A stretch of 17,754 nt of DNA from Oscillibacter sp. (GTDB lineage Bacteria > Bacillota > Clostridia > Oscillospirales > Oscillospiraceae), in assembly GCA_024404295.1 (NCBI GenBank), contig JAKSQE010000008.1, positions 1 through 17,754 on the forward strand, given 5' to 3'. Positions 1-6,829 of the stretch are shown here, in pieces. The position numbers were made by a program, and so were the translations under genes. The notes below the pieces were generated by a model, which worked only from the letters and a program-made list of their open reading frames with translations, was not told the DNA's origin and made no database searches. The first letter of the stretch is position 1; each line of letters opens with the position of its first letter.

Positions 1-95
1 AGGAGGCTGTTCGGGATCTTGCTTCCAAGGGAGTGGATGTGGTCATCGGCAATTACCCGGACATGGTCAAGAAAGTTTTGTCTTCCATGCAATAA
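1..95 (+). CDS. C-terminal end of probable glycerophosphodiester phosphodiesterase (partial)
   Basis: Only the last 30 codons are in the window, read in the frame starting at base 3 and ending with TAA at 93-95. The peptide contains GVDVVIGNYPDM, which resembles the C-terminal GVDGIITNYPD signature of the GDPD family (TIM-barrel enzymes that hydrolyse glycerophosphodiesters to an alcohol and glycerol-3-phosphate). The preceding EAVRDLASKG fits the last helix before that strand. No catalytic residues are visible because they lie upstream of the window, so the assignment rests on this one motif. A terminator follows 11 nt after the stop. Confidence 0.5.
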   Translation, partial: EAVRDLASKGVDVVIGNYPDMVKKVLSSMQ

Positions 96-106
96 AGTCA
101 TCCATA

Positions 107-142
107 AAACATGCAGGGTAGAAATATCCTGCATGTTTTTTT
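107..142 (+). terminator. Intrinsic terminator of the left-edge gene
   Basis: An 11-bp perfect stem (107-117 with 128-138, core AACATGCAGG / CCTGCATGTT) with a 10-nt loop runs into a T tract ending at 142. It sits just after the stop codon at 93-95 and so ends the partial plus-strand gene. Confidence 0.85.
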
Positions 143-145
143 GCA

Positions 146-177
146 AAGAATACCGACGCGCAGCTGTCGATATTCTT
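146..177 (-). other. Unassigned hairpin between two terminators
   Basis: Bases 146-157 and 166-177 form a 12-bp inverted repeat around an 8-nt loop. Read on the minus strand it is fully paired with one U-G wobble; read on the plus strand the same position is a C-A mismatch. No gene lies here. It falls downstream of the tRNA terminator on the minus strand, so it could be a back-up terminator or processing signal, although no good T tract follows on that strand. Confidence 0.35.
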
Positions 178-182
178 TTGAC

Positions 183-218
183 AATAAAAAAACTTCCGGA
201 GAATCACTCCGGAAGTTT
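183..218 (-). terminator. Intrinsic terminator of the tRNA-Leu pair
   Basis: A 12-bp perfect stem (190-201 with 207-218, core ACTTCCGGAG / CTCCGGAAGT) with a 5-nt loop is followed on the minus strand by a run of T (the A tract at 184-190 on the plus strand). The stem abuts the CCA end of tRNA-Leu(CAG), so it ends the tRNA transcript. Confidence 0.9.
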
Positions 219-305
219 GGTGCGCGAGGCGGGACTTGAACCCGCACGTCCGTAATGGACACTAGAACCTGAATCTAGCGAGTCTGCCAATTCCACCACT
301 CGCGC
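218..305 (-). tRNA. trnL-CAG: tRNA-Leu (anticodon CAG)
   Basis: The minus strand folds as an 88-nt class II tRNA. The 7-bp acceptor stem GCGCGAG / CTCGCGC is followed by discriminator A and an encoded CCA. The anticodon stem CTAGA / TCTAG encloses loop TTCAGGT, giving anticodon CAG for CUG codons. The T arm contains GGTTCAAGTCC, and the long variable arm (GTGTCCATTACGGAC) is as expected for Leu. It is the downstream member of a two-tRNA transcript. Confidence 0.95.
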
Positions 306-325
306 GTAAATATTAAGTTGGAAAA

Positions 326-411
326 TGGTGCGGCTGACGGGACTTGAACCCACACGACGAATCGTCACCAGCACCTCAAGCTGGCCTGTCTACCAGTTCC
401 AGCACAGCCGC
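326..411 (-). tRNA. trnL-GAG: tRNA-Leu (anticodon GAG)
   Basis: An 86-nt class II tRNA on the minus strand. The acceptor stem is GCGGCTG / CAGCCGC with discriminator A and encoded CCA. The anticodon stem CCAGC / GCTGG encloses loop TTGAGGT, giving anticodon GAG, which reads CUC/CUU. A long variable arm and GGTTCAAGTCC in the T arm are present. It lies 20 nt upstream of the CAG isoacceptor and about 28 nt after the predicted transcription start, so the pair is most likely one transcript. Confidence 0.95.
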
Positions 412-445
412 AAATCGAAACTGTCCAACAAAAGACTGCTTGATT

Positions 446-474
446 ATTATAGCGATTACCAATCCTAATGTCAA
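446..474 (-). promoter_or_regulatory. Consensus sigma-A promoter of the tRNA-Leu pair
   Basis: On the minus strand a perfect -35 TTGACA (469-474) is separated by exactly 17 nt from a perfect -10 TATAAT (446-451). The predicted start near base 439 gives a short leader before tRNA-Leu(GAG) at 411. This is the strongest promoter in the window, as expected for stable RNA genes. Confidence 0.9.
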
Positions 475-494
475 CCGAAAAATCGCTTTTTTCC

Positions 495-534
495 AAAAAA
501 ATTCCGAAGCCGCCCAAAAGTGACCTCGGAATTT
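495..534 (-). terminator. Intrinsic terminator of the sirtuin gene
   Basis: On the minus strand bases 534-522 pair with 511-499 (AAATTCCGAGGTC with GGCTTCGGAATTT, two G-U wobbles) around a 10-nt loop, followed by T residues. It lies 13 nt after the sirtuin stop and insulates that gene from the tRNA promoter immediately downstream. Confidence 0.8.
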
Positions 535-547
535 GGTATAAATCGAA

Positions 548-1264
548 TCAAAGCTGAGAGAGAACTTCGCCGATCGGATCGGTAATCACCAGTCCGGCGG
601 ATAGATCGCGGGCCACGGCAGACTTGTTGATCAATACCAATTCCGATCCGCGGTAGTAATTGATGAGACCGGCTGCGGGCCAGACATTCAGAGAAGTGCC
701 GCCAATGATCAGCAGATCTGCATCCGCAATGGAGCGGATGGCACCGTTGACGGTGCCATCGTCCAAGCCCTCTTCGTAAAGCACGACATCCGGCTTGACA
801 TGGCCGCCACATTGGCAGGTGGGAATCCCCTCTGATTGCAGCATAAAGTCAAAATCGTGGAATTTTCCGCATATTTCGCAATAATTTCGGTGGACGCTGC
901 CGTGAAGCTCGTACACAGTTTTGCTGCCGGCAAGCTGGTGCAGGCCATCAATATTTTGCGTTACGATGGCGCGCAGTTTGCCTTCCTGCTCCCATTGGGC
1001 CAGCTTTAGGTGTGCGGCGTTAGGCTTCACATCAGGGCAGAGCATTTTGGCCCGATAAAAGCGGAAAAATTCTTCGGGATTGCTTTTGTAAAAGGTATGG
1101 CTTAAAATAGTCTCCGGTGGGTAACGCCATTCCTGATGGTATAGGCCGTCTGTGCTGCGAAAATCAGGAATGCCGGATTCCGTGCTTACACCGGCACCGC
1201 CGAAAAAGACGATGCGATGACTGTTGTCCACCAGTTTTTTTAATTTTTGAATGGATTCCTTCAT
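548..1264 (-). CDS. NAD-dependent protein deacylase, sirtuin (Sir2/CobB family)
   Basis: A 238-residue sirtuin of normal bacterial length. Sirtuins remove acyl groups from lysines using NAD+, giving nicotinamide and O-acyl-ADP-ribose, in the cytoplasm. Visible motifs: the NAD-binding GGAGVSTESGIPDFRS (22-37), TQNIDGLHQLAG (102-113), the catalytic His121 in ELHGSVH, a structural zinc site formed by Cys129, Cys132, Cys150 and Cys152, and the second NAD-binding segment IIGGTSLNVWP (187-196). The Tyr/Arg pair typical of SIRT5-like desuccinylases is not evident after DFRS, so simple deacetylation is more likely; that is inference. Start ATG at 1264 has AGGAAGG about 8 nt upstream. It is divergent from the ArsC-like gene with only 37 nt between starts, so the two promoters must overlap each other or the coding regions. 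Confidence 0.95.
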   Translation of the reverse strand: MKESIQKLKKLVDNSHRIVFFGGAGVSTESGIPDFRSTDGLYHQEWRYPPETILSHTFYKSNPEEFFRFYRAKMLCPDVKPNAAHLKLAQWEQEGKLRAIVTQNIDGLHQLAGSKTVYELHGSVHRNYCEICGKFHDFDFMLQSEGIPTCQCGGHVKPDVVLYEEGLDDGTVNGAIRSIADADLLIIGGTSLNVWPAAGLINYYRGSELVLINKSAVARDLSAGLVITDPIGEVLSQL

Positions 1265-1301
1265 GGAACGACCTTCCTTTCAAGGGATTGAGGAGTATAT
1301 T

Positions 1302-1637
1302 ATGAATATTCAGATCTTCGGTTCTTCTAAATCGTTTGACTCCAAGAAAGCAGAACGATGGTTCAAGGAGCGGCGAATCAAGTACCAGTATATTGATGTG
1401 GCTACAAAGGGATTATCTCCCCGGGAGTACCAGTCCGTCAAGCAAAAAGTTGGCTTTGAAGCGCTGGTGAATACCAAGTGCCGTGCTTATGAGGAACTTT
1501 ACATGGCTTATATCACACCGGATGCGCAGGAGGAGAAACTCCTGATGTATCCGGAGCTGTTCAACACCCCCATTGTTCGCAACGGGAAAGAGGCCACCGT
1601 TGGATTTTGCCCGGATATTTGGGCAAAGTGGGAATAA
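1302..1637 (+). CDS. ArsC/Spx-family thioredoxin-fold protein lacking the N-terminal cysteine
   Basis: A 111-residue protein with the layout of the arsenate reductase/Spx family: an opening beta strand and loop (MNIQIFGSSKSFDSKKAERWF), the IKYQYIDV strand, and a C-terminal TPIVRNGKEATVGFCPDIW block that includes the conserved TP-V-R of the fold. Related clostridial proteins usually carry a cysteine where this one has Ser11 (codon 1332-1334); without it neither ArsC-type reduction nor an Spx CXXC redox switch is possible at that site. Cys60-region (NTKC) and the VGFC cysteine remain. ATG 1302 was chosen over the in-frame ATG at 1251 because GAGGAG lies 7-8 nt before it and homologues begin MNIQIFG; the upstream ATG would extend into the divergent sirtuin gene. 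First gene of a five-gene plus-strand cluster. Function uncertain. Confidence 0.85.
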   Translation: MNIQIFGSSKSFDSKKAERWFKERRIKYQYIDVATKGLSPREYQSVKQKVGFEALVNTKCRAYEELYMAYITPDAQEEKLLMYPELFNTPIVRNGKEATVGFCPDIWAKWE

Positions 1638-1657
1638 ACTTGACAGGGAGACGCAAT

Positions 1658-2512
1658 ATGAAAGAATTGCCAAACAATCAAATATTGCGGTTCTCTACGC
1701 TGATGGTGCGACGTTACCTGCGGCATAACGTGGGGATACAGAGTGCCGCGCTTGCATTTTACCTGCTGTTTATGATTTTCCCATTCTTAATTTTTATCAG
1801 TGCGCTATTGGGCCTTTTACAGCTGAATGTGGCAGAAATCTTGCGGGCATTGGAACAATTACTTCCTAACGACATTGTGAGAATGCTTCGCATTTATCTG
1901 ACCCATGTGGCAGCCAACCCCAGTCAAAAGCTGATGATTTTCGGCCTGGTATTCTCCGTATATTTCCCTATGCGGGCCACAAACTCTCTGATGCGCTCTG
2001 TACGAACAGCGTATCATCTGGGACCGCCCAGGCAGGCATTTGTCCACTGGCTCAAGGTGCTGCTGTACACTGTGCTGCTCATTGTGACCATTGCACTGAC
2101 TTTGACTTTAATGACTGTGGGCGACCACGCTTTGGCCTTTGCAACGGAGCACTTGTCCCTGCCGCACTTTGTGGCAGACCTGTGGACACGGCTTCGTTTC
2201 CCTGTGGCAGGATTGATGGGATGGTTTGCACTGTTCCTGCTGTATGCACTGGCTCAAGATGAGCGACAGGAATTGCGGAATCTCTGGCCCGGCGCAATGG
2301 CGGCCCTATGCGGCTGGCTGGCATTGAGCTGGCTATACGCCTTTTATGTAGACCATATTGCCAGCTATTCAACGCTGTATGGCTCTATCGGTACCGTGAT
2401 CGTACTGCTGGTATGGCTGAATCTCAGTGCCATGGCATTGATTATGGGAGCCGAGTTTAACGGAACATTGATGAGCCTGCGAAAAGAATCGATGGCAAAA
2501 AACGAGAAATAA
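1658..2512 (+). CDS. YihY/BrkB (virulence factor BrkB) family integral membrane protein
   Basis: A 284-residue protein with about six hydrophobic segments. The first, QSAALAFYLLFMIFPFLIFISALLG, is the signature region of the YihY/BrkB family, and the C-terminal segment YGSIGTVIVLLVWLNLSAMALIMGAEFN is also typical. The family is inner-membrane; once labelled ribonuclease BN in error, its transport or envelope role is still unsettled. ATG 1658 follows AGGGAG at a good distance; the longer frame beginning at 1607 overlaps the previous gene and lacks the family's usual N-terminus. It begins 20 nt after the ArsC-like stop, so co-transcription is likely. Confidence 0.9.
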   Translation: MKELPNNQILRFSTLMVRRYLRHNVGIQSAALAFYLLFMIFPFLIFISALLGLLQLNVAEILRALEQLLPNDIVRMLRIYLTHVAANPSQKLMIFGLVFSVYFPMRATNSLMRSVRTAYHLGPPRQAFVHWLKVLLYTVLLIVTIALTLTLMTVGDHALAFATEHLSLPHFVADLWTRLRFPVAGLMGWFALFLLYALAQDERQELRNLWPGAMAALCGWLALSWLYAFYVDHIASYSTLYGSIGTVIVLLVWLNLSAMALIMGAEFNGTLMSLRKESMAKNEK

Positions 2513-2547
2513 TAGCTTTGCTATCAAATGCGAAAGGAAGAAGCGAT

Positions 2548-3774
2548 ATGCAGAACAAGTTACGGGAATATGCCAGACTGTTGGTACAAGTAGGCATGAA
2601 TATTCAGAAGGGCCAGCGTATGGTCATCTCCTCTCCGGTGGAGTGTGCCTATTTTGCCCGGATGTGCGCAGAAGAAGCCTATGCTGCCGGCTGCAAAGAA
2701 GTGGTCATGAACTGGCATGATGATGCCATGGCACGCTTAAAGTACCTCTATGCCGACGACGAGATTTTTGACAGTGTGCCGGAGTGGCGCAGCCATTTCT
2801 TCAATGACTATGCCACCGACGGTGCCGCCTATCTGGCGATTTCTGCTTCTGACCCTGAAAATTTCAAGGGCGTGGATCACAAGAAGTTGGTACGGGCGCA
2901 GCAGGCTTCCGGTAAAGCTTTAAAAGAGTTTGACCGCTTGCAGATGTGCAGTGGTTTCCCCTGGTGCATCGCTTCAATCCCGATTCCCAGCTGGGCCACT
3001 ATGGTGTTCCCCGAAGCATCTGAGCAGGAAGCGATGGAACAGTTGTGGGACGCTATTTTTAAGGCTGTACGCATTAGCGGTGACGGCACGGCGGTGGAGA
3101 AGTGGCAGGAGCATTTGGCGACCCTCCACACCCGCATGGAAAAGTTGAACGAGCTGAACTTTAAGTCTCTGCACTATACCAACTCCCTGGGTACAGACCT
3201 GACGGTGGAACTGCCTGAGGGCCATATTTGGGAAGCCGGGAATGACGTGACCCTGAGCGGTCAGGAGTATATTGCCAACATTCCCACCGAAGAATTGTTC
3301 ACTTCTCCGCTGAAGACCGGTGTCAATGGCGTGGTGTACTCTGCATTGCCCCTGTCCCATGACGGCACCATCATTGACAAGTTCTACTTTGTGGTGAAGG
3401 ACGGAAAAATCGTGGAAGCCCATGCGGAACAGGGCGAGGAGGCATTAAAGGGCGCCATCACCGTGGATGAGGGCGCTTCTTATTTCGGTGAAGTGGCACT
3501 GGTGCCTTATGACAGCCCCATTTCTAATCAGAAAATTCTGTTTTATAACACACTGTTCGATGAGAATGCTGCCTGCCATATCGCCTTTGGCGAAGCCTAT
3601 CCCTGCCTGAAGGGCGGCCAGCAAATGAGCAAGGACGAACTGAAAGAGCGTGGCTTGAACGACTCCATTACCCATGTGGACTTTATGGTAGGCACCAAGG
3701 ATCTGTCCATTGTCGGCACTACCCACGACGGAAAGGAAATTCCGGTCTTTGTGGATGGCAACTTTGCAATTTAA
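2548..3774 (+). CDS. M29 family metallo-aminopeptidase (AmpS/aminopeptidase T type)
   Basis: A 408-residue cytoplasmic aminopeptidase that removes N-terminal residues from peptides using two metal ions. The ligand set described for aminopeptidase T (two Glu, His, Tyr, His, Asp) is present at matching places: Glu248/249 in NIPTEELFT, Glu315 in FGEVALVPYDSP, His344 and Tyr351 in CHIAFGEAY, and His376 and Asp378 in THVDFMVG. Length is normal for the family. The N-terminal domain opens LREYARLLVQVGMNIQKGQ, typical of M29. ATG 2548 has AAAGGAAG 7-8 nt upstream; the frame's earlier ATG at 2518 has no such site. It follows the YihY gene by 35 nt and precedes the carbonic anhydrase gene by 15 nt, within the same predicted operon. 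Confidence 0.95.
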   Translation: MQNKLREYARLLVQVGMNIQKGQRMVISSPVECAYFARMCAEEAYAAGCKEVVMNWHDDAMARLKYLYADDEIFDSVPEWRSHFFNDYATDGAAYLAISASDPENFKGVDHKKLVRAQQASGKALKEFDRLQMCSGFPWCIASIPIPSWATMVFPEASEQEAMEQLWDAIFKAVRISGDGTAVEKWQEHLATLHTRMEKLNELNFKSLHYTNSLGTDLTVELPEGHIWEAGNDVTLSGQEYIANIPTEELFTSPLKTGVNGVVYSALPLSHDGTIIDKFYFVVKDGKIVEAHAEQGEEALKGAITVDEGASYFGEVALVPYDSPISNQKILFYNTLFDENAACHIAFGEAYPCLKGGQQMSKDELKERGLNDSITHVDFMVGTKDLSIVGTTHDGKEIPVFVDGNFAI

Positions 3775-3789
3775 CGAGGAGATTGACAT

Positions 3790-4275
3790 ATGAATTACAG
3801 GAAGAAGACGACTGACGCACAGGTCTTGATTTGCGACGGGGCTGTGGTAGTTGGCGACGTGCAGTTGGGCAAGGGCGTGAATATTTGGTATAATGCCGTG
3901 CTGCGAGGTGATGAAGGCGCAATTATCGTGGGAGAGAATACCAATGTTCAGGATTGCGCCGTCATGCACGAAGAAACGACGGTGGGCAGTGGCTGTACGA
4001 TCGGACACGGTGCAATCGTCCACGGCTGCACGATTGGAAATAATACCCTGATTGGAATGGGAGCTACTGTATTGAATGGCGCAAAAATCGGGAATAATTG
4101 TATTGTGGGTGCCGGTGCTCTGGTGACCGGTAAGATGAATGCCCCAGACTGTTCCATGAGTGTGGTCAGTCCGGCCAAGGTGGTGCGTCCTCTGACAGAG
4201 GAGGAGATCGAGGGAAATCGATATTCTGCCAAGGGTTATCTGGAACTTGCCGAGAACTGTCGGAAAGGTTCGTAA
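3790..4275 (+). CDS. Gamma-carbonic anhydrase / left-handed beta-helix family protein
   Basis: A 161-residue protein made almost wholly of hexapeptide repeats (VVVGDVQLGKGVNIW, ENTNVQDCAVMH, TIGHGAIVHGCTIG, NNCIVGAGALVTG), giving a left-handed beta helix that forms trimers with metal sites between subunits. Three histidines in the zinc-binding positions are present: His60 (CAVMHEE), His73 and His78 (GHGAIVHG). Relatives include YrdA, PaaY and CaiE; many have weak or no measured CO2 hydration activity, so the activity is unproven here. The segment between the first two His is short (13 residues). Start ATG 3790 has GAGGAG 8 nt upstream. Its TAA stop directly abuts the ATG of the next gene, implying translational coupling. 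Confidence 0.9.
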   Translation: MNYRKKTTDAQVLICDGAVVVGDVQLGKGVNIWYNAVLRGDEGAIIVGENTNVQDCAVMHEETTVGSGCTIGHGAIVHGCTIGNNTLIGMGATVLNGAKIGNNCIVGAGALVTGKMNAPDCSMSVVSPAKVVRPLTEEEIEGNRYSAKGYLELAENCRKGS

Positions 4276-5433
4276 ATGGATTGGAATAAGCGCATCACGA
4301 AAGATTTACTGCGGATCGCCTTGCTGAGCATTGCGTTTTGTGTGGCATTGCTGCGGTTAGATAAAGTGGTGCGTGGAGTCCGGTGGTTTTTGGGGATTAT
4401 GGCACCGCTTTTGATAGGCGGTGCCATTGCTTTTGTCCTGAATGTTCCCATGCGAGCCATTGAACAGGGGCTTCCCCGAGGGCGGCGACTGTCAAAGTTT
4501 CGCCGCCCGGCAGCAATCATTTTGACTTTGGTGGCAGTGACAGGTGTTCTGACTTTAGCCGGAGTGGTGGTTGCACCGGGGATTCAAGTGGCTGTCAGCT
4601 CCATTGCGGAGCAGGCACCTGCGGCGTTTGAGAGGATGAAGGAAGAACTGTTTCCGCTGCAGACTTATCTACCGGATGCGGCAGAAATGATTCTCAACAT
4701 GAACATCGACTGGCAAAGCCTGTCGGAAAAGGGTGTGCAGTTGGCACAGCTTTGGGGCAAGGGACTGCTGACCTCTGGCGGTGGGCTCATTGGTGGAATC
4801 GTCAGCGGCGTTATCAGCTTTGCCATCGGCCTGGTATTTGCCTTCTACATTCTGGCGCAGAAAGAGACCTTAGCCTGTCAGAGCCGACAAATCACCTATG
4901 CCCTTCTGGGGGAGCGGCTGGGGGATAAGACACTGGCTGTACTGCGCTTGGCAGAAAAAAACTTTTCCAACTTTTTATCCGTGCAGTGTCTGGAAGCCGT
5001 TGTCCTCGGCATGATGTTTGTCATTGCAATGTCACTGCTGCACTTCCCCTACGCTTTGCTCATTGGCGTCTTGATCACGGTGACGGCCCTGATCCCCGTT
5101 GTGGGAGCCTTGATCGGTTGTGTTGTCGGCACGGCATTGATCGCAGTCAACGATCCGAAGCAAGCGCTATGGTTTATTGTGTTGTTCTTTGTGCTGCAGC
5201 AGATCGAGGGGAAGCTGATTTATCCCCATGTGGTGGGAAGTACAGTGGGACTGCCTTCCATTTGGGTTCTGGCGGCAGTTACAATTGGCGGCAGCTTGTT
5301 TGGAATGGTCGGTATGCTGGTGTTTATTCCCTTGAGCAGTGTGCTATATGCGCTGATAGGAGACTTTGTGAAGACGCAAATTTCAAAAAAGAAGATCCCG
5401 GAAAAGAAATGGAAGAACAATGCGGAAAACTGA
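4276..5433 (+). CDS. AI-2E family transporter (PerM/YtvI-like membrane protein)
   Basis: A 385-residue multi-pass membrane protein. Two N-terminal membrane segments (about 36-56 and 77-97) precede a long extracytoplasmic helical stretch, then further membrane helices. The C-terminal half carries the family's landmarks: LITVTALIPVVGALIGCVVG near 270-285, and KLIYPHVVGSTVGLPSIWVLAAVTIGG...FGMVGMLVFIPL near 313-355. Members include TqsA (AI-2 export), sporulation protein YtvI and Na+/H+ antiporters; which applies here cannot be decided, though YtvI-like proteins are common in spore formers. The ATG at 4276 follows the previous stop with no gap, and its ribosome binding site GGAAAGG lies inside the carbonic anhydrase gene. 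Last gene of the cluster. Confidence 0.9.
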   Translation: MDWNKRITKDLLRIALLSIAFCVALLRLDKVVRGVRWFLGIMAPLLIGGAIAFVLNVPMRAIEQGLPRGRRLSKFRRPAAIILTLVAVTGVLTLAGVVVAPGIQVAVSSIAEQAPAAFERMKEELFPLQTYLPDAAEMILNMNIDWQSLSEKGVQLAQLWGKGLLTSGGGLIGGIVSGVISFAIGLVFAFYILAQKETLACQSRQITYALLGERLGDKTLAVLRLAEKNFSNFLSVQCLEAVVLGMMFVIAMSLLHFPYALLIGVLITVTALIPVVGALIGCVVGTALIAVNDPKQALWFIVLFFVLQQIEGKLIYPHVVGSTVGLPSIWVLAAVTIGGSLFGMVGMLVFIPLSSVLYALIGDFVKTQISKKKIPEKKWKNNAEN

Positions 5434-5439
5434 AAATAA

Positions 5440-5477
5440 ATGCCCACCGCAAAATCATGCGGTGGGCATCGTTTTAT
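5440..5477 (+). terminator. Intrinsic terminator, shared by convergent genes
   Basis: An 11-bp perfect GC-rich stem (5440-5450 with 5459-5469; ATGCCCACCGC / GCGGTGGGCAT) with an 8-nt loop, followed by a T-rich stretch on the plus strand. On the minus strand the stem is followed by TTATTTT, so it probably also ends the rlmI transcript. Confidence 0.85.
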
Positions 5478-5511
5478 CATTCGACAGCTTTTCACAGCAA
5501 GGAAAAATGGA

Positions 5512-6741
5512 TCACACCACCTGAAACAGATAGAATTTCAGATAGTTGGTTTCCTCAACACCCCATAAAATGGGGTGGTCGCAGCTTTGCTGACGGGCTT
5601 CAATCTGCCGCAGTTGGACACCGGCATCATGGGCGGCATCAGCCAGCATGGCGAGAAACTTTTCTTCCGTGGCAAAATGGCTACAAGAGCAGGTGGCAAG
5701 GTATCCGCCACGAGGCAGCAATTTCATGGCACGGTAGTTGATCTCTTTATAGCCGGTAATGGCATTGGCCACTGTTTTACGGGACTTGGTAAAAGCGGGC
5801 GGATCAAGAATAATAAAATCGTACTTCCTCGGCTCTTTTTCCAGTCGCGGAAGCAGATCAAATACATTCTCTGCCACGCATTCCATGATACCGGACAGCC
5901 CGTTTCGCTCCGCATTGGCGCGAGCCATCTCGACGGCGCTTTCGGACACATCCACTGCTGTGACATGAGCAGCTCCGCCATAGGCAGCATTCAGGGCAAA
6001 AGATCCGGTGTGGGTAAAGCAATCCAGAACGGTTTTCCCCTTTGCCAGACGGCTGACTGCGCGGCGATTATATTTCTGATCCAGAAAAAATCCGGTTTTC
6101 TGGCCGTTTTCCACATCGACCAGATAACGAATGCTGTTTTCTGTGATTTCGACAACAGGAGATTCTGGAGTAGCCTCGCCTGGAAGCGCATACCAACCTT
6201 TTCCCTGGGGCAGACCTTCCTTTTCCCGCAGAGCCACATCATTTCTCAGAAAAACGCCGCGTATGGCTTGCCCATCTTCCCGCAAAATCTTCACCAACAG
6301 GGGCAGCAGCAAGTCCTGCAGACGCTCCATACCAACGGACAGAACCTGCACGGAGAGCAGATCGTGAAATTTGTCCACCGTCAGGCCGGGGAAGGCATCT
6401 GCTTCCCCAAAAATGATACGGCAGGCGTCCAGATCTGCTTCATCCATTACGCTTTTGCGGTAATCCCATGCCCAGCGGAGTTTCCGTTCCCAGAAAGCCC
6501 CGTCAAAGCGGTCGTTGGCATTGCGGGAAATCAGGCGCACTCGGATTTTTGACTGCTGAGACAGAAATCCGGTGCCGAGATACCGCCCCTTTTTGCTCAG
6601 GACATCTACCAGTCCCCCGTTTTCGGTATCGCCCTCGGCAGATACGATCTCGGCATCATAGACCCAGGGGTGCCCCTGTAAAATCGCACGCTCCGCTTTG
6701 GGTGTGATCGTATACTTTGGATATTCCCGCTCTGCTTTCAT
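5512..6741 (-). CDS. rlmI: Class I rRNA large-subunit methyltransferase, RlmI-like
   Basis: A 409-residue SAM-dependent methyltransferase. The N-terminal PUA domain (about 10-72, with ILQGHPWVYDAEI) binds RNA, a central linker domain follows, and the C-terminal Rossmann domain shows the SAM-binding VLDCFTHTGSFALNAA (238-253), VTAVDVSESAVE (260-271), the motif IV LDPPAF (312-317) and a TCSCSHF block (350-356) containing the cysteines expected in a cytosine-C5 enzyme. GQKTGFFLDQKYNR (213-226) is diagnostic of the RlmI/RlmK group; E. coli RlmI makes m5C1962 in 23S rRNA, and the same site is inferred here. ATG 6741 has AAGGAGAGG just upstream; an ATG 96 nt earlier on the minus strand lacks family similarity and overlaps the divergent amidase leader. 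Confidence 0.92.
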   Translation of the reverse strand: MKAEREYPKYTITPKAERAILQGHPWVYDAEIVSAEGDTENGGLVDVLSKKGRYLGTGFLSQQSKIRVRLISRNANDRFDGAFWERKLRWAWDYRKSVMDEADLDACRIIFGEADAFPGLTVDKFHDLLSVQVLSVGMERLQDLLLPLLVKILREDGQAIRGVFLRNDVALREKEGLPQGKGWYALPGEATPESPVVEITENSIRYLVDVENGQKTGFFLDQKYNRRAVSRLAKGKTVLDCFTHTGSFALNAAYGGAAHVTAVDVSESAVEMARANAERNGLSGIMECVAENVFDLLPRLEKEPRKYDFIILDPPAFTKSRKTVANAITGYKEINYRAMKLLPRGGYLATCSCSHFATEEKFLAMLADAAHDAGVQLRQIEARQQSCDHPILWGVEETNYLKFYLFQVV

Positions 6742-6772
6742 ATTGCCTCTCCTTGCCGCTGATTTTTTCAAC

Positions 6773-6781
6773 ATTGTAGCA
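6773..6781 (-). promoter_or_regulatory. Probable extended -10 promoter of rlmI
   Basis: On the minus strand TGCTACAAT gives an extended -10 (TGn plus TACAAT, 5 of 6 to consensus). Transcription would start near 6766, about 25 nt before the rlmI ATG. No good -35 is seen at 17 nt, which is tolerated for extended -10 promoters. Confidence 0.45.
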
Positions 6782-6829
6782 CACTCTTTTGCGAATTGCC
6801 ATAGGAATAGGGAGAAGGAGGAGAGACTT

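Noticed and set aside
218..474. tRNA-Leu pair as an integration site for a mobile element.
   Set aside because: Both tRNAs are complete, no partial duplicate of either 3' end is visible in the window, and no integrase gene is nearby.
1200..1301. Candidate promoters for the plus-strand cluster, such as TTTAAT inside the sirtuin gene.
   Set aside because: The -10-like hexamers have no acceptable -35 at 16-18 nt and lie in a T-rich coding stretch, so the match is likely chance.
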